This document shows, piece by piece, positions 34,436 to 45,799 of a stretch of DNA of 64,000 nt (position 1 is its first letter; every line of letters begins with the position of its first letter). The translations under genes and the position numbers were made by a program. Source of the stretch: Triglochin maritima (lineage: Eukaryota > Streptophyta > Magnoliopsida > Alismatales > Juncaginaceae); contig OY821791.1 of assembly GCA_963682175.1 (NCBI GenBank), positions 20,178,542 through 20,242,541 on the forward strand. Reading direction: 5' to 3'. The notes under the pieces were generated by a model. That model had not been told where the DNA came from and made no database searches. It worked only from the letters and a program-made list of their open reading frames with translations.

Positions 34436-35755
34436 TGTTGATTAGTAGCATATCGTGCATCATATTCATGCCATATTTTACCCCAATTTTGTGTTTCTAG
34501 AGTGTTTCTTGTGTATTTTCAGGTATTAAGTAATAAAGAAGAGAATGAAAGAGAAAATGGCTGAAATAGAAGAAGTAAATGAAGCAAACTGCACTTGTTC
34601 GTCATACATGAGGACCCATCTGTAAGAGGAAAGGACTTGGATGTAAGCCTGTAGGACCAAATAGCAAACTAAGAAACTCCACACCATCATGAGGAGTATT
34701 TTGGCAATTAGATTTGGGCCCAGACTGCAATAACCGATCTGAGTGCACCCTACGTGAAGAATTAAAGCATTTAAAAGATATCAGAAATTGGAACGCATCA
34801 GACAAAAAGTGACCGCCAATTGGCATCCCCAGACTTCGACTTGGTGGTCCATTTTGGTCTGAATCTGACCCAGTTTCGCAAAATTGTGTGTTATGTAGTT
34901 TATGTCCATTTTAGGTATGTATCAGTAGTCACACACCGGGGGATTGTCCCCAGTTGCCTTTTCATGTCTACAAATAGAACTCCTCTTCCTCCTTTGTAAC
35001 CTACCCTTTGCTTGGTGGGAATTCTCTCTACTTAGAGTAAGCCTTCAGAGCAAAACTCAAGTAGAGAGATGCTACTTGTAATGTGAGTCATGAATAAAAT
35101 AAATCTTTGTTAGCCTCATGGTGTTTCTTTTAATACTTGCATGTTTAGCATAGTTTTGTTTCATTAATCATAATATATTTAGTTAGCATGTTTTTCTTCC
35201 TTAGTTCCATCCCCCTTTAGGGTTACAGATGATGTTTATACATGTAATAAAGCATGGGAATGAATGCTATCTTATGCAATATGTGATGAATGTGAATGTA
35301 TGCTTATTTGTTTTAGATAGAATACTTAACTTGATGGGTTTTCCAGAACTTTTAGACACTCCCTATGCTTGTTTAGGTTCTTAATAACTAACTTGTTTAT
35401 GCTCATGTTAATCAACTAGGTTAAAGATTGGAATGATAAGTTTTCCCACAACCATTAGGTACTTCTTATGCATGAAAACACAACCTACACTTGTGCCTTA
35501 TTGAATGCAAGCTTCACCACCTTATTACATTTGTACACACACTCCACCCCTTGGGGGTTTTCCTTACAGAATTTTGTATATTTAGATTGTTTGTGTAGCC
35601 TTGTTTGGTGTGATCAAACTTCTTCTCCCCTTATTTTCCACTTGATTACTAAAGAACCAGATTTTAGTGTGATCAAACTTCCCTGTGGACTTGACCCATA
35701 CTTGCCACCGCTTCATAACGGTCGTGCACTTGTGGTTTAAACATTAATCGAAACA
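34436..35755 (+). repeat. 5' LTR of Athila D
   Basis: Starts TGTTGATTAG and ends TCGAAACA just before the primer site. Its last third (35432-35755) aligns with 44664-45042. A TATA-like 'tctacaaatagaactc' region (34967-34982) lies about 35 bp after a decayed 'cacaccgggggattgtccc' version of the CACATCG motif. An imperfect palindrome 'accgccaattggc' is at 34811-34823. Confidence 0.76.
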
Positions 35756-35761
35756 AATTTT

Positions 35762-35778
35762 TGGCGTTATTGTTGGGG
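35762..35778 (+). promoter_or_regulatory. Decayed tRNA-Asp primer site of D
   Basis: TGGCGTTATTGTTGGGG aligns with the tRNA-Asp site TGGCGCCGTTGCCGGGG; all differences are C-to-T or G-to-A, as expected from cytosine methylation decay. Confidence 0.7.
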
Positions 35779-36910
35779 AGGTGCTTTGTCCAGACTCTGG
35801 TTTGGACGATTCAAGTGGATTTAATCTTTTGGTTTTAGTTTTGTTTTATTTCAGGAAATTAAAAGTTCACTAGGGAAGCAACATGACACATTTGGGAGCA
35901 TTTGAAGCCATCATGACCACCAAGTAGCTGTCAAGGACCGCAGATTGGAAGCCTGGTGAGCTCTGTTTGCCCCTTGTTTTCTTCTGGTTGATCGTAATGC
36001 CACTATCGTTGTCTGGGAGCTCAAATTTGCATGTCTAAACCTATAGATTTCTTCCAGATTAATCAATAAACCCATCAATTCCCTTTTTATACAACTTGGA
36101 CCATATAAGTCAAAGCAAAAGATTAGTGGATTGTCATCTAGGTCGTGCATCATTGCTAGACCTTGTACGCATTCATCTTTTCTTTACTTTATTTTTTCTT
36201 TTGTTTTGTGCTTGCGTGAGGTACGTGCACCCATTCTCTCATTCATGCATTGTTAGAGCATGCATTAGTTAGTAAGGTGCATCAAGACAAGAGTGAGGTG
36301 AGTGTTTGATTGGAGGGCTTGAATGCTAGTTTACGTATCCAACTACTCTAAGGGGAGATGTCCCACACAAGATAAGGTGGGGGATTTTTTCACCCTTTCA
36401 TTAGCCCCTAAAATCACACTAATCAAAAGACCTAATCTAAAATCAAGTAGACATTGGCCACTAGGATTAAGGCGTACTTAAGAGAAAATCCCATTTTCGA
36501 CGTCATGGCCTGAACATCGCCGTTTGCTTAGTTGCATTGAGAGTTTTGGGACCCCTGGGTCTTGAATTTCTCATTCGACTTTGCGACCTTTGGCCGAGGT
36601 AGGTGAGGAGTTGGGCAGTGTGGGGAGTCGTAGTGAGGCGTCGTCTAGCTTAAGGACCCATAGCTAGCGTAAGCTTGTTTGAGCTGTGTTTGCTAGATTA
36701 GGTTTCTACCCTCACCTACTACCCACGCTAGATCTAGGTATTATTCCATTCTCACCTAAATTTTATCCTCCTGTATTCTTTGAGTAGTCTACTCCTCTGA
36801 TAAACCTTATGTTGTGTGTAGTTTTTTTTAGTTGAGTTGATTATTTTATGCGAGGTTGGGCTCATTCTGGTGAGAGCACACTACTTGAGACAATGCATTT
36901 TTCTTCTGAG
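35779..36910 (+). other. Leader of Athila D
   Basis: Non-coding leader homologous to 11605-12729 of A in reverse orientation, with 'gtacgtgcaccc', 'ggggatttt.tcaccc' and 'aggcgtcgtctagcttaaggacccatag' landmarks. No gene inside. Confidence 0.68.
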
Positions 36911-38324
36911 ATGGACGGTCTGGGTGATCGCCCATATCCACCTAGAGCTCCTTTGTAGCGAGAGGTCGTGTCATCAGATGGAGGTGGGGGAGATCGAGTT
37001 CCATACATGGATTTCCTCAGTCCACTCCCACCACCACGTAGACCTCCTCATTCTCCTCCGACTCAAGAGGAAGAGGGATTCCATCAGGATCGAGTTCTGA
37101 GTGCACCACCACCTTTAGCTCGATAGGATAGACCGATGACTTTATGGGAGCGAAACAATCTTGTTCGGGCCGCACAACCTTCTTGAATATTTCTCCTGCC
37201 TTCTCATGGGAACAACTATGAATTAAAACCTCAACATGTGAGCATGCTTCCTACCTTCACTTCTAATAAGGGGGATCCATATATCTTTATACGTGAATTC
37301 AAGGAGGTATGCTCCATGTTCAAGCTTTATCAGCTTGACGAGGATTCAGTTAGGTTGAGGATAATTTCTTTTGCGTTTAAAGATAACGCAAAGAAATGGA
37401 TGTACAACCTCTCGACGAACTTGATTCGATCTTGGGATGAATTCGTGACCATTTGCGAAAGAGATTCTTCCTTCAAAGGAAGACTGAACGGATACAGCAC
37501 CATATACATCAAATGTATCAGACTGAGACTGAATCATTTCATGCTTTATTTGAGAGGTTCAAAGTCCTTCTCCTGCAGTGCCCTCGTCATGGACTTGAGC
37601 TATGGTAGTTGTGCCAGATTTTTATGAGGGCCTCAATTATAACGCCGACACATAGTTGGAGTTGATGTGTCAGGGTGACTTCCAAATGAAATTCACAAAT
37701 GAGGTATAGGACACTGAATTAATTATTGAACGTACCCTTCAGTGGCACACTATGAGAGAGCCACCCACAACCATGTGTTCTGGTAAAGCTAGATCTTACC
37801 AAGTCAACTCTACTATCCCATGCGTAGGTTTGAGAGTTTAGAGTTGGACCAAGCTTTTGTAGCTGAGGTTGCTACTCTACTTGTAGTAGGTGTGGACTTA
37901 CGACATATAGTGACTTGGAATATGCTTACGCTCCTAGCAAAATTGAGTATGCAAATGTGATTTATCAATAGAGGCCATGTAACAACCCATACAGTCACTC
38001 CTACAACCCGGGATCGTGAACCCACCCTAACTTCTCTTGGGAGCCTAGTGGGGGCCACGGTCAAAGCTCGCACACTCAACCTCAACTCCCACATTTTCAC
38101 CCTCCACGCCCATCGGCGACCAACAAACGGCCCCCACATGAAAGGTCTCAGCCCTATACTCCCCAACCTCCTGAACCCTCATATTTAGGTTATTGTAACC
38201 ATACTCCACAATAGGTTGACCCATAGGACTCCACTCTTGAAGAAATCTTTAACACATTCATGTAGCGCACACAAACCATGCTTGCGACCAACAACAATTC
38301 AATCAAAGCATTGGAAGTGCAAGT
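36911..38324 (+). pseudogene. Gag of Athila D (degenerate)
   Basis: Starts MDGLGDRPYPPRAPL with an early stop, then the Pro-rich stretch and the core MSMLPTFTSNKGDPYIFIRE, EDSVRLRIISFAFKDNAKKW and SWDEFVTIC. After a frameshift near 37470 the reading continues as YQTETESFHALFERFKVLL. A zinc-knuckle remnant lies near 37880. It reaches ALEVQV at 38324, where element C is inserted; the next gag residues (QLVG...HERE) are found at 44503-44670. Too broken to be expressed. Confidence 0.8.
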
Positions 38325-39841
38325 TGATTGACATAATTTCATGCTTATATTTGTATCTTATATCCATTATCTTACACCTAAGCAATGCTACATGATGAGT
38401 TTTATGTTTGAATTTCAGAAATAAAGAGGTTTGAAGAGAAGAGCCATGAAAGGACCCAAAAGCAGGAAAAAATACTTAATTGTGAGACCTGGGGACTGAG
38501 AATAGCAAGGGAGAAGGACCTGAACGTAAGACCGAAGGACCTAAGAGCAAAACAGAAAACTCCACACCATCATAGGGAGTATTTTGACATTTCGATTCGG
38601 GTCGGAGCTCCAATAAACAAAGTAGATGCATCAAAGACCAACAAACACATCACGCAAAGCCCAGCATCAAAACCAGACGGATCTGGATCCTGTAGACCGC
38701 CAATTGGCGGTCCGGATCTTCCCGGATCCGATGAAACTTCTGGAGAGCGTGTATTAGATGATGTTTAGGCTATTTTTGGTATTTTTTTAGTCCCACATCG
38801 GGGGATTGTCCTGGATTACCTTTTTCCATGCTTATAAATAGAACTCTTCACCTTCCATTGTATCTATCTCTCTCTTGGTGGCCTTCTTCCCTACTAAGAG
38901 TGAAGCCTTGAAGCAAAACTCTGGTGGAGGAAGGGCTGCTTGTAATTTGGAGTGAGTAATAATAGAAGTTTTGTAGTTAATTGTTGTTTGCTTTAGTTTT
39001 TACATTGCTTAGTTAATTTCAATTTACATGTCTTGCATGTTTATTTAGTCTCATGTTCTTTTAGTCTCTTTAATGTTTCTTGCTTGCTTAGACTAATTTC
39101 ATTTCAGTATTATGTTTCATTTTGTTAATATAGTTAGTGTAATGAGTAGTGAGTAGTTCCATCCCCACTTGGGGGGTGGAGAAATATGTGATATGATCAT
39201 GTAGTGTATTAAGTGTGTGTTATCTTAATCCCTTGAGCTTTATATGATTTCCATGACCATCCAATGGGTTTTCACTCTTATCTTTGATATGCTAATGCTC
39301 TTGAATGAAGCTTAGCTTATGCTTTGATTAGTGGACCTATTTTATGGGGAATGATAAGGTTAGGATATGGATGGAATTAATATTGGAAACACAATTTGTA
39401 GTGTATGTACTCTTGTTGCCTTTACCTTAGTTAATGTCTTGTATGTTTTAATGATATTGGGTTATCTTAATTCATGTGGAGGCATAGTAGGGTCTAGTCT
39501 TTATACATGAGTTCATTTAGCTTCATTCCAATTATTGTCTTGTATGTTTTAATGATGTAGTCTTATCTTCATTCATGTGGAGGCAAAGTTGGATGTAGTT
39601 TTATGATTTCATGCACTACATGTTGTGAGGGGCTTAATTGAACACACACACACATGATTGCTTATCTTTCATTTCCTTTTGCATTCTTGTGTAGTTTAGT
39701 GTAATCAATCTTTCTCTCCTTTCTTTACCACTCGGCTTCGAACAAACCAAAAGTCGACACACCTCCCTGTGGATCGACCCGTATTTGTCACCACTTCAAC
39801 GCGGCCGTGCACTTGCGGTTTAATATAAAACGAATCAATCA
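38325..39841 (+). repeat. 5' LTR of Athila C
   Basis: TGATTGACAT...AATCAATCA, paired with 42921-44497. It has CCGCCAATTGGCGG once (38697-38710). Relative to the 3' LTR it lacks about 56 bp after the CA repeat at 39645-39653. Confidence 0.93.
38790..38840 (+). promoter_or_regulatory. LTR promoter of C: USE-like motif and TATA box
   Basis: GTCCCACATCG (38790-38800) and TATAAATA (38833-38840), 32 bp apart. The same pair is intact in the 3' LTR (43403-43413 and 43446-43453, again 32 bp). Confidence 0.6.
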
Positions 39842-39847
39842 AGTTTT

Positions 39848-39864
39848 TGGTGTCGTTGCCGGGG
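39848..39864 (+). promoter_or_regulatory. tRNA-Asp primer site of C
   Basis: TGGTGTCGTTGCCGGGG, two C-to-T changes from the tRNA-Asp complement, seven bases after the LTR end. Confidence 0.82.
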
Positions 39865-40910
39865 AGGTGCTCTGTCCAGACCTTGGTTTGGACGATTCGA
39901 GTGGTCTTTTTTTTGTAGTTTTGCTTGGTTTCAGGGATCCTAGAGCTCAAGGGGATGCCGTTGGCGAAATTGAAGGCACAGAAGCACCAAACAGACCGCC
40001 AATCTGCGGTCTGGGACCGCCAATTGGCGGCCTGGTGAGCGTTTCTTGTTCTCTTTTTTGTTCTGGTAGTTGTCTAGTTCATTGTAGTTATCTGGGAGCA
40101 CTATTTTGCGTGTTATGACTTCTAGTTTGCTCTCAGATTTAATTTCAATCCCCTTTAATCAACTTGGCCTTAAAATCCAAAGCAAAAGATTAGGCATTTG
40201 CTATGTTTAGGTCATGCATCATCTAGTAATGACTTGAGCATGTTAATTGTCTTCTCTTAGTTTTAATTTTTGTCGTTGATTGCTGGAGCGAGGTACGCAT
40301 TCCTTAACACTCATTCATGCATTAGGACATCCATTAGTGAGTAAAGTTTGCCTCCAAACAAGAGTGAGGTCAGTGCTTATTTGGTGAGTTGCTTGCTAGC
40401 CTAAGAGTTCAAAACATCTTTATGGGGCATCACCTATAGTCTTCAAAGAGAAGGTTGGGGATTTCATCACCCCTCCCTTAGCCCCAAAAAGCACACTCAA
40501 GTAAAGCCTTAATCTAAAAGCAAATAGACATTGGCCATTAGGACTTGGGTGCATTAGGAGAGTGATCCGGTCACGACCGTCATAGCCTGATCGGCGTCCC
40601 CCACTTTGTCGATAGTAGGAGAGACGAGATCTCCGGATCTTGGCTCACTTTCTGGGCATTTTGGTCTTCGTCGTAGGGAGGTGTGGCGTGTTGAGGTCGT
40701 ATGACCTCGCAGCTAGACGTCCTCTAGCTGTAAGGACCCATAGCCAGCCTAAGCTTCTTTGAGCCGTGTTTGCTAGACTAGGCTTCTATCCTCACCCTTT
40801 ACCCACGCTAGCTCTAGGGATTCTTCCCTCCTCATCTGAGTCCTCTCCTCATCTAATTTCTATGCGTAGTCTCCTCCTCTAGTACACCTTCTATTGTGTT
40901 GTTAACTTAA
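39865..40910 (+). other. Leader of Athila C
   Basis: Non-coding, homologous to A's leader in reverse. It has an imperfect and a perfect palindrome copy (39995-40008 and 40017-40030) near the primer site. It ends at the join with the 3' region, where leader and 3' region share a 'gttaactta'-type microhomology. Confidence 0.7.
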
Positions 40911-41316
40911 GGAAGTTTGTTGTAGTCAAGGACCCTTTAAATCTTGTTGTGAGACATTAAGTGTAGGTGTTTTGGTTCATGTGTAGATAAGAAATAAGTC
41001 AGTAGGTGTTCTCTCTTCTCGCATGGCTCCTATCACTCGGGAAAGTAGGTCTGAGGGGACTTTGTGCCTGGTGCTTTCGAGTCGTCTGACTTGGGATGTG
41101 TCGACCGAACTCTCGTTACACGGGTGGTAGGGATTGCCCTATGTGGAGATTTGGGAAAAGGTGTACGTGATAGTGTAAGTCCTCATGGGCAATGATGCAC
41201 GAAACCTGACCCTGAGAGAATAAAGCTCCAACTAATAAATAGAAATGAAAAAAAATGAGAAAAGAAACAAAAAGAAAAAAAAAATAGTAATACAAATAAG
41301 AACCTTAATGGACCTT

Positions 41317-42515
41317 TGATGAGAATTTTATTTATACCGCAAGTGCACAACGTCGATGAAGACGCGCCAAGTACGAGTCGAACACAAGGAGGGAGAAAAC
41401 TTTGTTATTTTTGTGATTTTCGATTAAGGAAAGAAAGAGAGAGAAATAAGGTTGGTTTGAGATTTTTGGATTTTCAATTTTCTAAAGCAAAAACAACAAA
41501 AAACTAAGAAGAAAGCAAATATGGATGAGAGTCCAGTGGGTGGGAGTTTAGATATCGGGTTTTGTTTAGAGAAATCTGAATCTTATAATAAATCACATTA
41601 GTTATAAAGCATTACATGATAAATGACTCAACATAAACTCAAGTAATCAAAATATACTAACACGAAATTAAAATAATAACATAATTCTTGTTCTCATCAC
41701 CCTAAATCCATTACCCCCACCCTTTGGAGAGAGTTAGAAACTCATGGATGGAGGGAGGGAGAAGGGGTCCTAGAGAAACTACGAAAGAAAACTAAAAACA
41801 CAAAATAAAAGAACAGAATTTTATTGCTCAAGGGAAGGGGAGGGGAGAAGATCGTTTCAATACATGATTCGGCCTTATTTATAGCCTCAACGGGGGATCC
41901 CAGTACATAAAAGGAAAGTACACGCGTCAATACAGCATTGGTAAAAATTTGAGCACACGGATCAACTTTTGTGCGGCTATTCTGCCGCATTTTTTACATG
42001 AGGTGCGGCGGAATCGCCACTTTTCTGGCTCAGAATCGATCCAAATTTTGCTGTGTGTTTATGGTATGTTTTAGCTGTCCTTTGCGCGTCCGGATTGATT
42101 TCTTTCCTTTCTTTTGAGCTCCGAATTAATTTCTTCGTATATTTGGAGATCCAAATTTGATTTTTCTTTAGAACTTCTCAAAATAATATTTTGGTACTCG
42201 TAATTTGCAGTCGGGTCCTCGGCTTTTTGCAATTAAGTCCCTGACTACTTTTGTGCTTAAGACCCTGACCTTTTTGTAATTAGGTCTTTGAATGCTTTTA
42301 TGCTTGGATGGACTTCAATTTGAACCCCGATAATGTTGAACTTGGTCTTTATGATAGAAATGAGTCTTTTGCACGTGTTTATGCTCCGGATATGGGTAAT
42401 TTGCATTCAGGTCCCTGTATTATGTAAAGAAGGCTAAACACATACCTTAGTAGCATTTATGGATATAAAATTAATCTAAATGAAAGACATATGATGCAAT
42501 GTATGCAATGCATCA
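41317..42515 (-). repeat. Solo LTR S2 (distinct Athila-like family)
   Basis: A 1199-bp LTR starting TGATGAGAATTT and ending AATGCATCA, flanked by perfect 5-bp duplication ACCTT (41312-41316 and 42516-42520). Removing it restores the 3' region as in A (4899-4921, reverse). It shares the 'ccgcaagtgcac' phrase with the other Athila LTRs but differs elsewhere, so it comes from another family. Orientation follows that phrase and a minus-strand TATA-like 'ctataaata' near 41875-41883. Confidence 0.88.
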
Positions 42516-42767
42516 ACCTTACACTTTGTATCACTTAAGGATGTTGAGGTTGTCCATGTCTTTCACTTAATTCCTTATTTAACTTGCATGAATGGTTCAT
42601 TAGGTTAGGTGTGTGGACTGATTACCTATATAGAGTCGGCCCGTAGGATTACCGCGTCCAATGATCGACAATATATGTCCAACGAGTCGAGTGTCTAGAT
42701 TGAATAATGCATCTTGTTCGGATTTTGTGGGTATATCCGCTGAAAACCCTCAGGAGACAACACTCCT

Positions 42768-42787
42768 CCTCCTTGGCAACAAGGAGG
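42768..42787 (+). other. Conserved GNRA-tetraloop hairpin, element C
   Basis: CCTCCTTG-GCAA-CAAGGAGG, identical to the A copy, 133 bp before the 3' LTR. Confidence 0.5.
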
Positions 42788-42905
42788 TTTAACGGCTTGT
42801 TGCACGTGCTAAGTGCAACCGTGATTCCTACGAAAGTGAGTTAGGATTTCTTGTTTCGCGTTTGCTTTTCTCTTTCTTTGTTTTGCTCGGGACTAGCAAA
42901 AACTT

Positions 42906-42920
42906 AGGTGTGGGGGTATT
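42906..42920 (+). promoter_or_regulatory. Polypurine tract of C
   Basis: AGGTGTGGGGGTATT directly before the 3' LTR, identical to that of A. Confidence 0.78.
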
Positions 42921-44497
42921 TGATTGACATTATTTCATGCTTATATTTGTATCTTATATCCATTATCTTACACCTAAGCAATGCTACGTGACGAGTTTTA
43001 GGTTTGAATTTCAGAAATAAAGAGGTTTGAAGAGAAGAGCCATGAAAGGACCCAAAAGCAGGAAAGTACTTAATTGTGAGACCTGGGGACTGAGATGCAA
43101 GGGAGAAGCACCTGGACGTAAGACCGAAGGACCTAAGAGCAAAACGGAAAACTCCACACCATCATGGGGAGTATTTTGACAATTCGATTCGGGTCGGAGC
43201 TCTAATAAAAAAAGTAGATGCATCAAAGACCAACAAACACATCAAGCAAAGCCCAGCATCAAAACCAGACGGATCTCGATCCTGTAGACCGCCAATTGGC
43301 AGTCTGGAACCGCCAATTGGCGGTCCGGATCTTCCTGGATCTGATGAAACTTCTGGAGAGCGTGTATTAGATGATGTTTAGGCTATTTTTGGTATTTGTT
43401 TAGTCCCACATCGGGGTATTGTCCCGGATTACCTTTTTCCATGCTTATAAATAGAACTCTTCACTTTCCATTGTATTTATCTCTCTCTTGGTGGCCTTCT
43501 TCCCTACTAAGAGTGAAGCCTTGAAGCAAAACTCTGGTGGAGGAAGGGCTGCTTGTAATTTGGAGTGAGTAATAATAGAAGTTTTGTAGTTAATTGTTGT
43601 TTGCTTTAGTTTTTACATTGCTTAGTTAATTTCAATTTACATGTCTTGCATGTTTCTTTAGTCTCATGTTCTTTTAGTCTCTTTAATGTTTCTTGCTTGC
43701 TTAGACTAATTTCATTTCAGTATTATGCTTCATTTTGTTAATATAGTTAGTGTAATGAGTAGTGAGTAGTTCCATCCCCACTTGGGGGTGGAGAAATATG
43801 TGATATGATCATGTAGTGTATTAAGTGTGTGTTATCTTAATCCCTTGTGCTTTATATGATTTCCATGACCATCTAATGGGTTTTCACTATTATCTTTGAT
43901 ATGCTAATGCTCTTGAATGAAGCTTAGCTTATGCTTTGATTAGTGGACCTATTTTATGGGGAATGATAAGGTTAGGATATGGATGGAGTTAATATTGGAA
44001 ACACAATTTGTAGTGTATGTACTCTTGTTGCCTTTACCTTAGTTAATGTCTTGTATGTTTTAATGATATTGGGTTATCTTAATTCATGTGGAGGCATAGT
44101 AGGGTCTAGTCTTTATACATGAGTTCATTTAGCTTCATTCCAATTATTGTCTTGTATGTTTTAATGATGTAGTCTTATCTTAATTCATGTGGAGGCAAAG
44201 TTGGATGTAGTTTTATGATTTCATGCACTACATATTGTGAGAAGCTTAATTGAACACACACACACATCTTTATATTCACATTATTTCTCTACCCCTATGG
44301 GGTTTAGTTTTTATTGCTTATCTTTCATTTCCTTTTGCATTCTAGTGTAGTTTAGCGTAATCAATCTTTCTCTCCTTTCTTTACCACTCGCCTTCGAACA
44401 AACCGAAATTCGACACACCTCCCTGTGGATCGACCCGTATTTGCCACCACTTCAACGCGGCAGTGCACTTACGGTTTAATATAAAACGAATCAATCA
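42921..44497 (+). repeat. 3' LTR of Athila C
   Basis: Pairs with 38325-39841. It has the palindrome twice in tandem (43288-43301 with one mismatch, 43310-43323 perfect), which the 5' LTR has once. Confidence 0.93.
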
Positions 44498-44502
44498 CAA
44501 GT

Positions 44503-45042
44503 CAACTAGTCGGCTCATCAGCTCCATGAACGTGAGAAGAGTCAGTTGCTGAGTCAACCAGAGGTGAATCCTCTCATGTACCAGCAACCACACACGCAAA
44601 ATGAGAGTTCGGTACCTCGGGAGCGGCAAGTGAACCATGTGGAGGAATCTGTTCACAATGTCAATGATAGGTTTTACCACAACCATTAGGTACTTCCTAT
44701 GCACAAAAACACAACCTACACTTGTGCCTTATTGAGTGCATTCTTCACCACCTTATTACATGTGTACACACACACCACCCCTTGGGGTTTTCCTTACAGA
44801 ATTTTATATTTCTAATTTTTTAGTTGCCTAGTTATTTTCGGTTTGTCTTGTGCTTTCATCTTTCTTGTTGGTTAATTGCTAGTGTAGTGTAGCCTAATTT
44901 TGTGTGATCAAACTTCTTCTCCCATTATTTTCCACTTGATTTCTGAAGAACTAGAGTTGACAAACCTCCCTCTGGACTCGACCTATACTTGCCACTGCTT
45001 CATCGTGGTCGTGCACTTGCGGTTTAATCTTTAATTGAGACA
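44503..45042 (+). pseudogene. Athila D: gag tail fused to partial 3' LTR
   Basis: 44503-44670 continues D gag after element C (QLVG..., HERE-like, then a Gln/His/Pro-rich stretch). At about 44664-44671 the sequence changes to the interior of the D LTR (matching 35432 onward) across the shared heptamer AATGATA, and the LTR ends TTGAGACA at 45042. A deletion through microhomology explains the join. Confidence 0.75.
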
Positions 45043-45350
45043 CGTGTAGAAGACAAATATGCACCTACCTCATGCAAGAAATTGACAACAGAAATGTAAA
45101 AGAAAAGAAAAACGAATGTGTACAAGGTCTACAAATGATGCACGACCTAGATGCCAATCAACCTAATCTTTTCTATATATATTTAGAGGTCAAGGTGTCT
45201 TAAATAGTGGTTCATGCACATTTAATGGGTTCTGACATATTAACTTGGACCATGTATTGAGTTCACAGTAAGCAAAACCGTAGAGAAGCTCTGAACAAAA
45301 TCACCGCTGAAATCAGACAACCAGAAACTAACATTCAAATTTTGATATAT
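45043..45350 (-). other. Athila B leader, second part
   Basis: Matches 12268-12500 of A ('tgatgc.tgacctaa', 'tcttttgctt...aggccaag'-like phrases) in the same orientation and ends without reaching a primer site or 5' LTR. This is the right limit of recognisable B. Confidence 0.6.
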
Positions 45351-45376
45351 ATCTAATATAACATTGAAGTTCCGTA

Positions 45377-45418
45377 CACCCACAAACACAAACACAAACA
45401 CAAACACAAACACAAAAG
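45377..45418. repeat. ACAAAC microsatellite
   Basis: Six to seven copies of the hexamer ACAAAC in perfect phase. Confidence 0.85.
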
Positions 45419-45539
45419 GTTGACTACAAATAGAAGACTAGGAAAATATTACTAATATCTTCCAAATAAATTCGAAGAGAGTCCTCCAATCAAGTGTCAC
45501 CTACAAGACCACTTGATAATACTGGTAAGCTCTCAAGTC

Positions 45540-45700
45540 TACTACCCCAGGTCAGTTATGGTGTAGTCTGGTTCCTCCATCGGTGATGTCGGTGTTCCAT
45601 CGTCCTAGACAAAGTACCGACAGTAAATGGTCTCGTGCATGGAGCCACATATGTAGAAATCTGAATGGAAAACAAAGGAACCTATGATTTATAGACCATG
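45540..45700 (-). pseudogene. GRF-zinc-finger-like fragment
   Basis: The minus strand reads FYICGSMHETIYCRYFV, a stop, then DDGTPTSPMEEPDYTITDLG. It is clearly the same protein as 46753-47144 but lacks the N-terminal CGFKP part; upstream it joins directly to the 'cctatgatttatag' sequence that lies upstream of the better copy. It retains GS.E....C.YFV..DG.P. Confidence 0.42.
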
Positions 45701-45799
45701 TAATAAATGGTTGTTTCTCTTCGCAAGTTCGCATACCCTGTAATGAAAGGTCCTATCAGAACGATTACCAATAGCTGCCAAAAATTATTTTTTAACAAG

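Larger units (their letters stand above)
40911..42905 (+). other. 3' region of Athila C, split by solo LTR S2
   Basis: 40911-41316 and 42521-42905 together match 4522-5340 of A in reverse orientation. No coding frame. It carries the GNRA hairpin. That this region is retained when all genes are lost supports a cis-acting role. Confidence 0.68.
38325..44497 (+). mobile_element. Athila C: non-autonomous, coding region deleted
   Basis: A 6.17-kb element with LTRs of 1517 and 1577 bp and a perfect duplication CAAGT (38320-38324 and 44498-44502). It has a primer site, leader, 3' region, polypurine tract and the conserved hairpin, but no gag or pol at all: leader and 3' region are joined near 40905-40912. 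The two LTRs look much more alike than those of A, apart from a roughly 56-bp deletion in the 5' LTR and an 18-24-bp palindrome duplication in the 3' LTR, so it is comparatively young. It must have moved with proteins from another Athila. Solo LTR S2 lies inside. Confidence 0.93.
34436..45042 (+). mobile_element. Athila D, plus strand, internally deleted
   Basis: Inserted into the leader of Athila B in opposite orientation: B leader sequence stops at 34435 and resumes at 45043 ('cgtgtagaagac', matching 'gagtgtaggaaatgcgtacc' in A). D has a 5' LTR, a decayed tRNA-Asp primer site, leader and gag, then jumps into the last third of its 3' LTR, so protease, RT, RNase H, integrase and most of the 3' LTR are gone. 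The target duplication is not clear (CATGC versus CGTGT is possible). Gag is split by element C. Confidence 0.78.

Noticed and set aside
34431..45047. CATGC / CGTGT as the target duplication of D
   Set aside because: Two of five positions differ and the exact LTR start is uncertain, so it is noted but not relied on.
45377..45418. ACAAAC run as part of a regulatory or satellite array
   Set aside because: Simple microsatellite with no flanking structure.
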